39,146 nt of DNA from Smittium culicis (taxonomy: Eukaryota > Kickxellomycota > Harpellomycetes > Harpellales > Legeriomycetaceae), in contig LSSN01005762.1 of NCBI GenBank assembly GCA_001970855.1, positions 1 to 39,146 of the forward strand, given 5' to 3'. Shown here in pieces: positions 1 through 12,325 of the stretch. The position numbers and the translations under genes are program-made. The notes under the pieces are model-generated. The model was not told where the DNA came from. It saw nothing but the letters and a program-made list of their open reading frames with translations, and did not search any database. Position 1 is the stretch's first letter; each line of letters begins with the position of its first letter.

Positions 1-1437
<1,437 letters not shown>

Positions 1438-4400
1438 ATGGAATCTCAATGCTACGAAAGTATCCAGCTATCATTAAATCCTAACTCAGAATCTAGGCGT
1501 ATAGGCGAAGAAGCTCTAAAAAAGCTCGAGCTAGATCCAGGTAAAGTCTCCCTCTCCCAAAAAACTATTTCTAAATTAATGCTATTCAAATTCTATCTTT
1601 GTTTTATTCATGATCTTATATCTCTTATACTTTATACCAATATTTCACACATGTTCATTTCCCGTCTCTATTAGATTTTAGTAGTTTTTTGGTAAAAATT
1701 GCTCAATCTCATGATGCAACAGAACAGGTACGACAATTCAGTTTGATAATCCTCAAAACCTATATCGACACAAGATGGAATTTAGGCTGCGAAAAATACT
1801 CTGACGGCCCAATCGCTTCTCAAAATGTAAGTTAATACCTTATCTATTATTAACACTAAAAATTTTTTAATTTATTTTCTCTCTCCCACTTCCATTTAGA
1901 GTAAATGTTTTGTTCGCTCAGCTGTTTTCAATTTGCTATCTGATCACTCATTAAAAATAAGAAAAGCTGCTGTATGTTTACGATTTCTATTCTTATTCAG
2001 ATATACACCATCTTTTATCTTATACTTTTGATTTTCATATTGCTACTATAATCTTGTATATTCTTATGGTTTTTATCTAGGCATACTCCCTTAGCTGCAT
2101 GGCAAGGTACGATTGGCCCGATGAATGGCCTACCTTGTTTAATCAACTACTTGAACAACTATCAGTAGGTGATGCTAACCAACAATACTCTTCCCTTTTA
2201 GTATTTAAAGGTATTCTATTCAATTGAGTTATAAACTCTCCATATATACTGTGTTAATTTATCCCTTATTCTCTTTCGCTGTTTTTTTTTGTTTTTAGAG
2301 TTGATAACACGCGATTTGAGCTCTGATCAACTCCTCGAGCTTTCTCTTTTACTTTCTGAGCTCAAAAAATTTTTCTCATCGTCAAATGTAAGATTTCTAT
2401 TTATATTATTTTTTGTTATCGCTATCCCTAAAAATGCTGCCCCTAATACTCAGTATACATAATATTCAACAATTTTTTTTCTATTTTTAAGCATAAAAAT
2501 ATAATATCAACTCAAAACTGATGTTTTTAGCTTTAATCCCATCAAATTATGAATCATCTTTAAACTAAATCTACTTTATTATTCTTTGAATTCTTTTATT
2601 ATTGCAGAATTTAATTTTGCGAATTTAAGAATTCCATATTGTAAAATTGAAAACTTATTTAATATTTTCTAATTGATGTGATTAATATATTTTTATTCCA
2701 TAATTCATCTCATTCTAAAAAATTGTGTTTTCATTCTTGAATTTTACTAAATTTAATTTCCACAGGTTTTGGGAATCGAAGAAAAAACTATATCTATCCA
2801 AATACTCGAAGAAGGGATTGAAATCTTAAGCCTAGTAAACCATAAAGGAGCTGCCTCTGATTCTCTTAATATCAATAATCTAGTCTCTGAATGGATTCAA
2901 ATCCTTATTCAAATATTACAGATAAAGATTACCCCCAGCTCAGTCGACTTGGTTGCGCTAAAATACTCAACCGCAAAGGTAACTCAACTATTCTTTTAAA
3001 TAAAAATTTAATATTTATTTCTTTTAAATAAAAATTTCTCTAAATTAATATTAACTTTATTTTTCATAATGCATTTACCGCATACTAAGCTATCATTAAC
3101 TTTAATTTTTAACTTTTACCTACTAATGGTATAAATATTCCAATTATAATAATAGACTCTTCACAAGGTTTCTATGGCTTTCCCTAAAGTGTATAGCGAA
3201 TATTCAGAAGCTTTAATTGTCTGTGTTTGGGCCGAAGTTAGTACTTACTACACAGATTACGAATCCCAATTTCTAACCCCAGATTCTCTTCCACAAAAGA
3301 AAACTGAATGGACTGCTAGCTTCACTCTAGACGATAGCTCAGCAATAGATCTTTCAATGTACATATCTATGCTTTTAGAATATTTTGATTTTGCTTTGAG
3401 GCAAAAAAACTCTAAAAAAATTTTCATAGATGGTCACTTGAATGCAAACTTAAACACTGACAATTTCTTGTACTCCTTAATTTCAACTTGTGTTTGTTAT
3501 CTACAAATATCTCAATCTTCTGCTGAATTATGGAGCTCTGATGCAAATGAATTTATTCTAGAAGAAGAAGACACAAGTTCTAATTACTCTGTAAGATTAG
3601 CCTCAAAAGATTTGCTTCTATCACTAGTTAAAAGATTCCCGAAAGAGTGCATCAACGCTTTTAAAAATATTCTGCTACAAAAGCTAGAAGGTTCACAAGT
3701 AAATCAATTTTTAAATGGTTTCTCTAATGAATCTATACTGTTTTCCCTCGAGTTAATGTCGTTTGAGATTTTAAGTGCTTTAAAATCATCTAATGACCCC
3801 TCTCTTGACCAAATTATTAGAAGAGCGATTTCGGAAATATTGATTCCCGGTGTTACTACACCATACAACCTATTTTTGACAGCAAGATCTTTTATTGTGG
3901 CTAGTATATACTTTGATTATCTTCCGCCTCAATCTTTATCCCACATGATCGAGTTTGCAATTAATCAGTCCCAAGTATTACAAAACAATCCAAACTACTT
4001 TGAAGTATATTCACATTTAGTGGTACAATTATGCTCCATCAAAGCCTGTACTAAGTATGAATTTTTATTTTATTTTAATCTATAACCTCTATACAATATC
4101 CGATTTTGTTCTTGTTTACCTTTATGATGTTTAAAAAATTAATATTTTATGCATTTGCTTGCTTGCAGTATAATCAAATTCGTTTACTTGTATCAAATTT
4201 TAAATTTGATTTATTTGTATTTTTGTTTTAGATTTTGCGCTTTGACATCTGCTGACGTGATTAAGCCATACTTAACTGAAATAATAATAAAATCCGTAAA
4301 GCTTTCTGATAGCTTAGATCAAGATTCGTTGACTGTACCTCTTGAGTGTATTCTAGCTGCACTTAAAGTTGACCAGTCAATTTACACTACTGTTGAACCT

Positions 4401-5801
4401 GTTGTTGGACAATTAATACTCGATCTTTGGAAGATACATTATTTAGATTCTCTTCTGGAAAGCTTATTTGCAGACATACTAATAAAGCTATCATCAACAC
4501 AAGACTCATTTGTACTAGTATTTAATAGATTTGCTCCTGCTTTAGTTTCAACTTTTAATGAGGAGTCTGCTGACCAAATTCCTTCTGCAATTGAGATGAT
4601 TACTAGTATTATAAGAGGTGGAGGAGAAAGGTCAACTATTCCAACAGAATGTATTAATGCAATTTTCCCGCATTTGATGAAGGTTCTACTCACTTTTAAA
4701 GATAGCGAAATAGCTCAAAATGGACAAGAATGCTTGAAGTATTTGGTCCAAAATGGACTTTATCAAATTTCTCAATATAACGATCACAATGTTTCTGGAC
4801 TTCAACTATTATTTGAATTTATTGAGAGTGCTTTAAGCCCAGATTGCAGCGAATCTAGCGCATTATTTGTTGGAGATTTGGTAGCGAAAATTGTAATTAA
4901 AAGCAACACTACCAATATTATAAGCGGTGATAATTTGGCCAAGCTGGTTTATTTAGTTTTAAGAAAGCTTGCTGTTGCAAAATCTAGCGTTCTTGTTTCA
5001 TCATTACTTCCTCCAATTTGCTATCTATTGACAAAATCTGCAAGCCAAGTGGTAGATTTATTATCTGGGATAATGGTAGTGGATAATGGAGGAATCGAGA
5101 AAAGCGGATTGGATGCATTTATATCCAGCTGGACAGAGAATGCACTGGATATACAAGGGGTTTATTTCAACAAGGTGTCAATTGCTGCAATGATCAGTGT
5201 TTTGATGTTAAATGACAGTCGGATATATCAAATCAACGTTAATAGCGAAGAGGAGCTATTCAATCCAGATGTTAAACCGCTTAAATTCAATCTTAGAAGC
5301 CGGTCTAAAGTGGCACCGATTGAGTATAAGAAGATACCATCACCAGTGAAGATGATTAAATTGCTAATTGAGGAGTATCTTAGCAATCAAGACGGAGATG
5401 AGGGTAAGGCAATTGGATTAAATAGAAAAATAAGCAAAAGTAGAGTAAATGAGGATGAAAATTTGGATGATTCATGGGACGAAATGGAGGACGAGTTTGA
5501 TTCAGAGGATGAGAACGGGTTTGAGAATGGGGGCGAGATGTTTACAAGTGATCTGATTGACGACTTTGGAGCGCATAGTAGGATGTACAAGCAATTCAAG
5601 AAATACGATAGCGATAGCGAGTATGATGAAGTAGATGACGAGGATATGAAAAAAGATCCTATTTACAATATGGACACGAGTTTGATGATTAAGGAGATGT
5701 TCATAGGAGTAAATAGTACTAATCCAGAATTTTACTCGTACCTAGAAAACTTTTTGACCAAGTCAGAGAAATCAACCTTGGAGAGAATAGTGTCCAATTA
5801 A
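1438..5801 (+). CDS. KAP114: Importin-9 / Kap114-like karyopherin (importin-beta family)
   Basis: This is a nuclear import receptor built of HEAT repeats; relatives carry histones, TBP and other cargo through nuclear pores in a Ran-GTP-dependent way. I place eight exons: 1438-1540, 1675-1826, 1900-1971, 2081-2210, 2299-2387, 2766-2978, 3168-4054 and 4232-5801. All joins keep frame at GT-AG borders and give 1071 residues, close to human IPO9 and yeast Kap114. The N-terminal exons carry the importin-beta N-terminal pattern (LVKIAQSHDATEQVRQFS, then LKTYIDTRWN) and a WPDEWPTL motif. Residues about 935-1020 are a strongly acidic loop (DDSWDEMEDEFDSEDE), typical of the importin-9 C-terminus, followed by a closing helix region (DPIYNMDTSLMIKEMF). 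An alternative 3' splice site at about 4168 would stay in frame and add 21 hydrophobic residues; the site at 4231 has the better pyrimidine tract. The family is well supported; importin-9 over other importins rests on the acidic loop and the N-terminal match. Confidence 0.85.
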
Positions 5802-5997
5802 TATTACTTTTACGATCATAAATTATTTTTTTTTTTATAGTTTTTTTATACTTTTAAATAAAAAAGGAATAATAAAAAAAAAAGAAAAAAAATAATAGAA
5901 AGGAGTATATGTATGAAGATTAAAGTTAATAATTGTAAATTTATTAAATAAAAAAAAAAGCGCAAATGAATAAAAAAAGAAGAATTATAGATAAAAA
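5802..5997. terminator. Convergent 3' region between importin and HIS7
   Basis: This short AT-rich gap lies between two convergent stop codons. It holds runs of T and A and AATAAA-like signals usable from both strands (near 5857 and 5947), so it probably contains the polyadenylation sites of both genes. The exact cleavage sites cannot be read from the sequence. Confidence 0.4.
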
Positions 5998-7782
5998 CTA
6001 GATTGCTGGACGGACATTGATGTTTTTAGAGGCGAGGTATTGTTTAGATTCAGAGATGGAGACTTCATTTCTGTGGAAAATACCAGCAGCGAGAACGGCG
6101 TCAGCTTTTGCTATGTTGATGGCATCGTAGAAATGGGAGGGGTTTCCAGCACCGCTGCTGGCGATGACAGGGATAGAAACGGAAGATTTGACTAAACTGA
6201 TGAGTTCGAGGTCAAACCCAGAGTTCGAACCATCTTTATCTATCGAATTTAGAAGGATTTCACCGGCACCGAGAATTTGAATAGAGGTAGCGAGTTCAAC
6301 AACGTCAATATCTCTGCCTTCACGGCCGCCGTTAACGGTGCATTGAAACCAGCAGTAAGATTCATTGTTTGGGCCTTTAATTGAAGTTTGGATAGCATGG
6401 TGTTTAGTGGAAGAGGGGTTATCGACATAAACTCTACGGGGATCGATAGAAACGACAACAGCTTGAGAGCCATAGACGAAGGAGATTTGTTCGATGCTGG
6501 AAGAGCCGTCTTTAGTGAGGTTATTTTTGATAAATTTTTCAGCGGAGTAGACAGCATCAGAGCCGATAGAGATTTTATCAGCACCAGCTAGGAAGTAAGC
6601 ATCAGCGACTTGTACAGGGGACCAGTTTTCACCAGTTTGGGGGTTTGAGATAGCTCTAATACCGCCACCTACAGTCATAGGAACGAATACGGACTTGGAA
6701 GCTTCTTTTAGAATGTCGAGCATTGGGGTATCATTGAGGGGGATATTTCTAAAGGAGGTGATGTTTAGGAAAGTTACTTCGTCAGCGCCTTCAAGGTAGT
6801 ATCTTTTAGCTAGCTCAACGGGTTTTCCAAGATTGCGGACTTGGTTATTTTGAGAAGATTCGCGAACGTCATATTGGTCGCCTTTGGTGACAACCAAGTC
6901 ACCTTGGTCGTTTGAGCGGACGTCCATACAGGCAATGACGCGGGAGGAAGGTTGAGAAGTGATATTAGAGAAGAATTTAGGGGAGGGGAAAGTGTTTATA
7001 GGTTGGAAGTGTTTGATGAAAAAATCCAAAAGGTTGAGACCAGATTTTCCACTTTTTTCAGGATGGAATTGGGTGGCGAAGATATTGTTTGAGCAGATAG
7101 AGCTGATGAAAGTTTCATCATGGTATTTGGTTACAGTATTTACAGTGTATAGATTTTTATGGTTTTCGATATAAGGGACGGCATAAGAATGGACAAAATA
7201 GTAGAAGGAATCAGTAGTAAGGTGAGATTTTATAGAGGATAAGGATTCAGGTAATTCTTGAACAAGAACCGGGGTGGTCCAACCAATATGAGGGACGGGT
7301 TTTGAAGAGTCGTTGAATTTGGTAACGGTTCCGGGGAATATAGCAAGGCCTGGGGAGTCAGATTCTTGGGAGCCTTCAAATAGGACTTGCATACCAACAC
7401 AAATTCCAAAAAGGGGGCGGTTAGATTTTATATATTCTAAGAGAGGCTGTATGAGGTTTTTTTTTTTCATAGATTCTATGGCATGACCAAAAGAACCAAC
7501 ACCGGGGAAAATGATTTTCTAGGCAATAGTAAGGAAAGAAATGGAATTAGAGTGTGTTGAAAGGAAAGAGCTTTAAAGGAAGTGGTGTAATGTTGATAAG
7601 AAAAAAAGAAAAAATATAGGAGGTTTAGGAGGGTGGGGGAGTACTTTAGCTTTATCAAAGTCAGAGGGGTGAGAGATAAGAGAGATTTTGTGGCCAAGAG
7701 CTTCTACGGCATTGAATACGCTTCGGACGTTGCCAGCACCATAGTCGAGTAGATAGAGGCCTTCGGATACGGAGTCAGACAT
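5998..7782 (-). CDS. HIS7: Imidazole glycerol-phosphate synthase (HisH-HisF fusion)
   Basis: This bifunctional enzyme makes imidazole glycerol phosphate for histidine synthesis and releases AICAR to the purine pathway. A glutaminase domain supplies ammonia to a TIM-barrel cyclase. Two exons, 7782-7645 and 7518-5998, give 552 residues, the length of yeast His7. The HisH half shows LLDYGAGNVRSV near the start, GVGSFGHA just after the splice, the nucleophile in GICVGMQ (Cys86), and His198/Glu200 in FATQFHPEKSG. The HisF half shows VIACMDVRS with catalytic Asp245, MTVGGGIR, VVVSIDPRR with Asp405, and GEILLNSIDKDG. These fit the yeast active-site positions. The 126-base intron has an unusual donor, GTACTC. 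All key residues are present, so the enzyme should be active. A Gcn4-type site lies about 330 bases upstream. Confidence 0.95.
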
Positions 7783-7844
7783 TGTAAGTTAATTGCTGGG
7801 TAATTAATGAGAATGAAGGAGAAAAAAGGGCAAGGGAAGTTGAA

Positions 7845-7868
7845 ATGGATATGGATATGGATATTAAT
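7845..7868. repeat. Short ATGGAT/ATGGATAT repeat in HIS7 leader region
   Basis: Three or more near-identical copies of the unit TGGATA lie 60-90 bases upstream of the HIS7 start codon. It is a simple-sequence tract with no clear function. Confidence 0.5.
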
Positions 7869-8109
7869 ATAAGAGAGAGTAAGAGATAATGTGAGAGTGA
7901 GACGTGGATATATTTATGAGATGAATTAGAAAAGTTTTGTTAAAGTTTGAGTGTGACTAACTAAGAAGGTAGGAATGTAATATTATTGGACAAATGGTAG
8001 ATAAAGAGATTTTATTGGGAGGAAATGGGGGAGAAAGACGATCTAAGGTGATGATTGGGTTAAGGATAGATGATATAAAAAAAAAGACAGAATAAAAAGT
8101 GAGAAGCAA

Positions 8110-8116
8110 TGAGTCA
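8110..8116. promoter_or_regulatory. Gcn4/AP-1-type site TGAGTCA upstream of HIS7
   Basis: The heptamer TGAGTCA is a perfect match to the palindromic-type Gcn4/CPC1 site (TGAGTCA/TGACTCA). It lies about 330 bases upstream of the HIS7 start, in the gap between HIS7 and the 3' end of COX17. A one-mismatch copy, TGACTAA, lies near 7953. Yeast HIS7 is a known Gcn4 target, so general amino-acid control is a reasonable inference. A heptamer in 700 bases can also occur by chance. Confidence 0.45.
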
Positions 8117-8134
8117 CAGCAATTAAGAAAAGTG

Positions 8135-8215
8135 AGTATATTTAGTATATTTAGTATATTTAGTATATTTAGTATATTTAGTATATTTAGTATATTTAGT
8201 ATATTTAGTATAGTT
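8135..8215. repeat. 9-bp minisatellite (AGTATATTT)8
   Basis: Eight exact tandem copies of AGTATATTT (8135-8206) are followed by one degenerate copy. The array lies between HIS7 and COX17, in the region upstream of HIS7 and downstream of COX17. Confidence 0.95.
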
Positions 8216-8504
8216 AGTGTATTAGGAAATCTAGAAAGGATATAATGTATCTGAAAAGCTTAGACAGAATGTTGAAAATGAGGTTTGGAGGAGTGAGTGG
8301 AACAAGGAAGGTAGAAAAGGAGAGGGGCTGTGTGGGATGATATGAGAGTGAATGAAGAGTTGGGACGGGTTATGTAGAGAGGAAGAGCGGACATACAGAC
8401 AGAATACTCTGTTGAACTAAGTGTATGCCATGAGAAGACGGAATATGAATACTAAAGTGCGGAAAGTGGAAGGGGAGGGGAATTGAATTGATCATAGGTG
8501 GCGA

Positions 8505-8696
8505 TTAGATGTTGAAGCCAAAGCTTTTCATGCATTCTATGTGGGCTTTGATAAGGTAGTGGCATTTGGACTCGGCCTGGTCACCCATGTCGAAGTAGCA
8601 AGTGTCCCTGGCTTTCTTGGTTTCGAGGCAGACACAGCATGGCTTAAGTTTCTGAGGAGCTTCGGGTTGGTTGGCGTTTGGAGCAGTGGAAGGCAT
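8505..8696 (-). CDS. COX17: Cytochrome c oxidase copper chaperone Cox17
   Basis: This small intermembrane-space protein carries Cu(I) to Sco1 and Cox11 for assembly of cytochrome oxidase. The 63-residue product has the copper-binding LKPCCVC motif (Cys20, Cys21, Cys23) and the twin CX9C pairs Cys23-x9-Cys33 and Cys45-x9-Cys55. It ends in KSFGFNI, like the GF(K/E)(I/V) end of the family. The length equals human COX17. No intron is needed. It has no cleavable presequence, as expected for a protein imported by the Mia40 disulfide relay. The gene is transcribed away from RPT2, and the two share an upstream region rich in CCAAT boxes; COX genes are often HAP/CCAAT-controlled in fungi. Only the acidic loop between Cys33 and Cys45 is slightly longer than usual. 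Confidence 0.96.
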   Translation of the reverse strand: MPSTAPNANQPEAPQKLKPCCVCLETKKARDTCYFDMGDQAESKCHYLIKAHIECMKSFGFNI

Positions 8697-8705
8697 AATA
8701 AAAAG

Positions 8706-8797
8706 AGATATAGTGAGAGAAAGAGATAGTTAGATAGAGATAGAGATAGTGATAGTAATAGCGATAGCGATAGCGATAGTTAGATAGAGATAGAGAT
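8706..8797. repeat. GATAGA/GATAGC hexamer tract in the COX17 5' leader
   Basis: An imperfect run of six-base units (GATAGA, GATAGT, GATAGC) begins 10 bases upstream of the COX17 start codon. On the coding strand it reads as a TCTATC-rich pyrimidine leader. It is probably part of the 5' UTR or core promoter. Confidence 0.75.
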
Positions 8798-8985
8798 ATA
8801 TGTCTAATTATTGTTGAATGGAAAGGTTAATAATAATTTTGTGGTGTAATCTAATATGTGTCAGCCCATTTCTCTCTTAATGCTATCTTTTATTTATACG
8901 TCTATTTATCTTGATTTAATCACACTCTGCATGTAATGATCCACCAATTACGAGCATTAATTTGCTCTTGAATCATATTATTATT

Positions 8986-9349
8986 GCCAATAGACATGAA
9001 CTATCCCATAATAATCACAATCTATTTGCTGGATTAATCAAAAAAAGCCAATAAATCTTTGATTAGTAATAGCGCACAGCCAATAATAAATAACATTGGG
9101 ATTTGTAGGTATTAAAGCAGACTGATTCAACGATTAAAAAACAAAAAAATGAGCTGTGGCCAATAATCATCAATTATAAATTCAAATTAGCCAATAGCTG
9201 CTTGATATCTACATGCTCAACCCAAAATTATACTAATAATGGGTCTGGGCGAATAGCCAATAGTGTTAGCGATGGCACAGCAGCATAACGTCATTTGAAA
9301 ATCTGGCCAGTAGGTGAGAATTATAATAATGAAAATCGCATTATTGGCT
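8986..9349. promoter_or_regulatory. Cluster of seven GCCAATA (CCAAT-box) motifs between COX17 and RPT2
   Basis: GCCAATA occurs at about 8986, 9047, 9079, 9159, 9189 and 9255, and on the other strand at about 9342. All lie within 364 bases of the divergent COX17-RPT2 promoter. The core CCAAT is the binding site of the HAP2/3/5 (NF-Y) complex, which controls respiratory genes in fungi. The shared flanks G and A/AG suggest one motif rather than chance. The rest of 8798-9715 is AT-rich and holds no gene. Confidence 0.55.
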
Positions 9350-9715
9350 ATCATGGGTTGAAGGAAAAAACAAAAATAGGTTCAGCGAATAGGAGTGGTA
9401 ATCACTGTTGCGTAGGTAAAATTTGGCCTTTGAAAAGCCCTGTTTTAATTTGAATAATTTAAAAGGCGCATTTTAAATATTTCTCTGACTCTCAATTTAT
9501 CAGTTTTATTTCTAAACCTTGAATAATTCTGCTCTACTGTTTCTCAATCTCAATTTCAGTTCCAATCTATAACATTATTCCCACTCCTCCTTAGATATAT
9601 TTGATCCCAGCTTTACCACATACTGGACTACCATCACAAACTGCAAAACAAGACGATTTTGTAAAAAAAAAAAAATTACCAAAAGACTCACAAGCTCAAT
9701 TTATACTTTTCAAAT

Positions 9716-11262
9716 ATGGTAAGTCTTCATCCTACTCGCATCTGCTCACACTTTCTTTTATATTCATATCCATTTATTTCATTTTACCTTAATATTAAAA
9801 CACTTAATATTTTATTTCACTCATGCCCATGCCCATGCCCATATTTATTTTTGTTTCTTGTCTTAGGGTAATTCACAATCTAACTTTAATCCAGGTGACA
9901 AAAAAAAGGTACTTTCTTCTAAATTATACTAAATCTATACCTTCTTTTTTTTTTTTCATCCAAATTCCGAACTATATTGTTTATTTTTGCTATTAGAAAA
10001 TGGAGCCTAAAAAGTGGGAACCTCCTCTTCCAACCACAATTGGTAAAAAGAAGAAAAGAAAGGGCCCAGATACCTCAAGCCGTTTGCCCCCAGTTCTACC
10101 AACAACAAGATGTAATTTAAAACTGCTCAAACTTCAAAGAATTAATGACTACTTATTAATGGAACAAGAGTTCGTCTCCAAACAGGAGCGCCACAAACCT
10201 CAAGACGAAAAAATTCAACAAGAACGAAGCAAAGTTGACTCCATTAGAGGTACCCCTATGACTGTAGGAACCCTCGAAGAAATCGTTGACGATAACCACG
10301 CCATCGTCTCCACCTCTAGCTGCCCTGAATATTACGTCTCCATTCTAAGTATTGTAGACAAAGACTTACTCGAACCTGGCTGCTCTGTGCTCTTACACAA
10401 TAAAAATATGTCCATCGTTGGTGTTCTCCAAGACGATGCTGATCCAATGGTTAGCGTAATGAAACTAGAAAAAGCCCCCACCGAATCATACGCCGATATT
10501 GGTGGTCTAGAACAACAAATTCAGGAAATTAAAGAAGCCGTCGAACTCCCCTTAACCCACCCTGAACTCTACGAAGAAATGGGCATCAAGCCCCCAAAGG
10601 GCGTTATTCTCTACGGCGTCCCTGGCACTGGTAAGACCCTCCTTGCCAAAGCTGTCGCTAATCAAACTTCTGCAACCTTTTTAAGAGTTGTTGGTTCTGA
10701 ACTTATTCAAAAATATCTTGGTGATGGCCCTAAACTTGTAAGAGAATTGTTCAGAGTCGCTGAAGAGTATGCCCCCTCTATTGTTTTCATCGACGAAATC
10801 GATGCAGTCGGTACTAAGCGTTACGACTCTAACTCTGGTGGCGAAAAGGAAATCCAAAGAACTATGCTGGAACTTTTGAACCAGCTCGATGGCTTCGACT
10901 CTAAACACGACGTCAAAGTTATTATGGCCACTAACAAAATCGAATCGTTAGACCCTGCTCTAATCAGACCTGGCAGAATTGACCGTAAAATAGAATTCCC
11001 TTACCCTGACGTCAAAACTAAAAGAAGAATATTCAATATCCACACCTCTAAAATGACTCTAGCTGACGACGTAAACCTCGAGGAATATGTCCTCTCCAAA
11101 GATGACTTGTCTGGTGCCGACATCAAAGCTATCTGCTCAGAAGCTGGAATGTTAGCACTAAGAGAAAGAAGAATGAAAGTCTGCAACGCTGACTTCCAAA
11201 ATGCCCGTGAAAAAGCCTTAATCCGCAAAAACGAAGGAACCCCTGAAGGTCTATACATTTAA
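9716..11262 (+). CDS. RPT2: 26S proteasome regulatory ATPase Rpt2 (PSMC1, S4)
   Basis: One of six AAA+ ATPases of the 19S base, which unfolds substrates and opens the 20S gate. I place three coding exons: 9716-9718 (only ATG), 9867-9908 and 9997-11262. Borders are ATG|GTAAGT, TCTTAG|GGT, AAG|GTACTT and TATTAG|AAA. The product has 436 residues (yeast 437, human 440). It begins MGNSQSNF, an N-myristoylation signal as known for Rpt2, then a basic stretch, a coiled-coil region and an OB domain. The AAA domain has Walker A GVPGTGKT (residues 222-229; most family members have GPPGTGKT), Walker [10 protein letters not shown] (277-285) and the [10 protein letters not shown] motif. The C-terminus is LYI, an HbYX-type motif for docking into the 20S alpha ring. 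The identity is clear; the start exon is inferred from family knowledge and splice signals. Confidence 0.95.
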
Positions 11263-11583
11263 ATTCTTATCCAGTTCCATATCGTTATATATCAGTATCA
11301 ATAATAATATCTAAATCACACCTCTTTTTCATTTTTTTTTTTTTAATTATTATAATTAATCTATAATAAAAATCAATAAAAAGTTATCACTTTGGTTTTT
11401 AGCCAAATAAAACTTGAATTAATTGATAAACTTAATATTTTTTTTGATATCTATTCGATTATTACTTTGGCTATAAACTGCACTTGTTTTGTTTTGATTG
11501 TTATATTTAAAAGAATTATGGTATTGAATTAGAGAATTATAAGAATAGGAGGAATGTAAGGTAAGAAATTTTTTAAAAGGAAT
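11263..11583. terminator. Convergent 3' region between RPT2 and the ankyrin gene
   Basis: An AT-rich gap of 321 bases lies between two convergent stop codons. It contains long T and A runs and AATAAA-like signals (near 11366-11380), fitting the polyadenylation regions of both genes. No other feature is visible. Confidence 0.4.
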
Positions 11584-12325
11584 CTAGTCAGAGTCAGAAT
11601 TGTCTTCAGAGTCAGAGTCTTGTTGTTTGGTCTTGACCATGTTAATGGCTAAAGTAGCTTGGAGTAGTAGGGTTCTAAGCTCTTTATATGTAAAAGGAAC
11701 AAGATCGATGGGACGTCTACCGTTTCTGTTCTTGAGTCTGGGATCAGCACCTGCAGAGACCAATAAACCAGCAAGGTTCAAGCTCAGCTCTTTGTCTTCG
11801 TATAAAGAAACAGCCTTAAACAAAGGTGACTCTTGCTCCATCCTGTTTTGAACGTTCACATTTATCCCCTTTTGTGCTAAAAGTATCTCCAAACAATCGA
11901 CCGAACCAAACTGTGCACTACAATCCAAAAAATAACGATAACAATAACAATTAAAATAAAGCTAAATAATAATAGTTTTATAGATCGAGTACAGCTTTTG
12001 CAATTATTTGCAGTTGAAAAGAGGTAACTCGTGTTGATAAATATTGTAATTGATACTAATGCGAGAAAAAAAAAAAAGAATAATAGTTTGTAAATATTTT
12101 ACTTACGCGTAATGAAGGCCGGTGTTCCCTACACCATCGGTAGCATTAACATTTACGCCCTGTTTGCTGTTAATTACGCTCAAGAGAAGATCGCTCTGGT
12201 CCTGCTTACAAGCTGCTAGAAGTATCTCGTCTAAAAAAATCCAAAAAACAATAATCAATAAGAAGACTAAAAGTATAAAGGTTGGTGGAGGTTGAAATTT
12301 TACTATTTGATGCGCCTTCACTCAT
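11584..12325 (-). CDS. Small ankyrin-repeat protein, three exons
   Basis: A short ankyrin-repeat protein of unknown role. Exons 12325-12304, 12230-12107 and 11917-11584 join in frame to give 159 residues. The introns (73 and 189 bases) have GTAAAA...TTTTAG and GTAAGT...TTGTAG ends. The ankyrin pattern is clear: TDGVGNTGLHYAAQFGSVDC spans the second splice and is followed by LEILLAQKGINVN. A further repeat contains AGLLVSAGADPRLKNRNGRR. The tail is acidic and Ser-rich (QDSDSEDNSDSD), a likely casein kinase 2 substrate. The N-terminus MSEGASNNEILLAACKQ fits small fungal single-domain ankyrin proteins of the kind of yeast YCR051W. That relation is an impression, not a search result. With no enzymatic domain it probably acts as a binding adaptor. 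Confidence 0.8.

Noticed and set aside
6249..6591. Frames on both strands inside HIS7
   Set aside because: They overlap the well-supported HisF domain of HIS7 in other frames and have no features of their own.
9601..9792. Open frame of 63 codons just upstream of RPT2
   Set aside because: It overlaps the RPT2 start codon and first intron in another arrangement, contains a poly-Lys run from AT-rich DNA, and shows no homology pattern. The ATG at 9716 with a following GTAAGT donor explains the region better.
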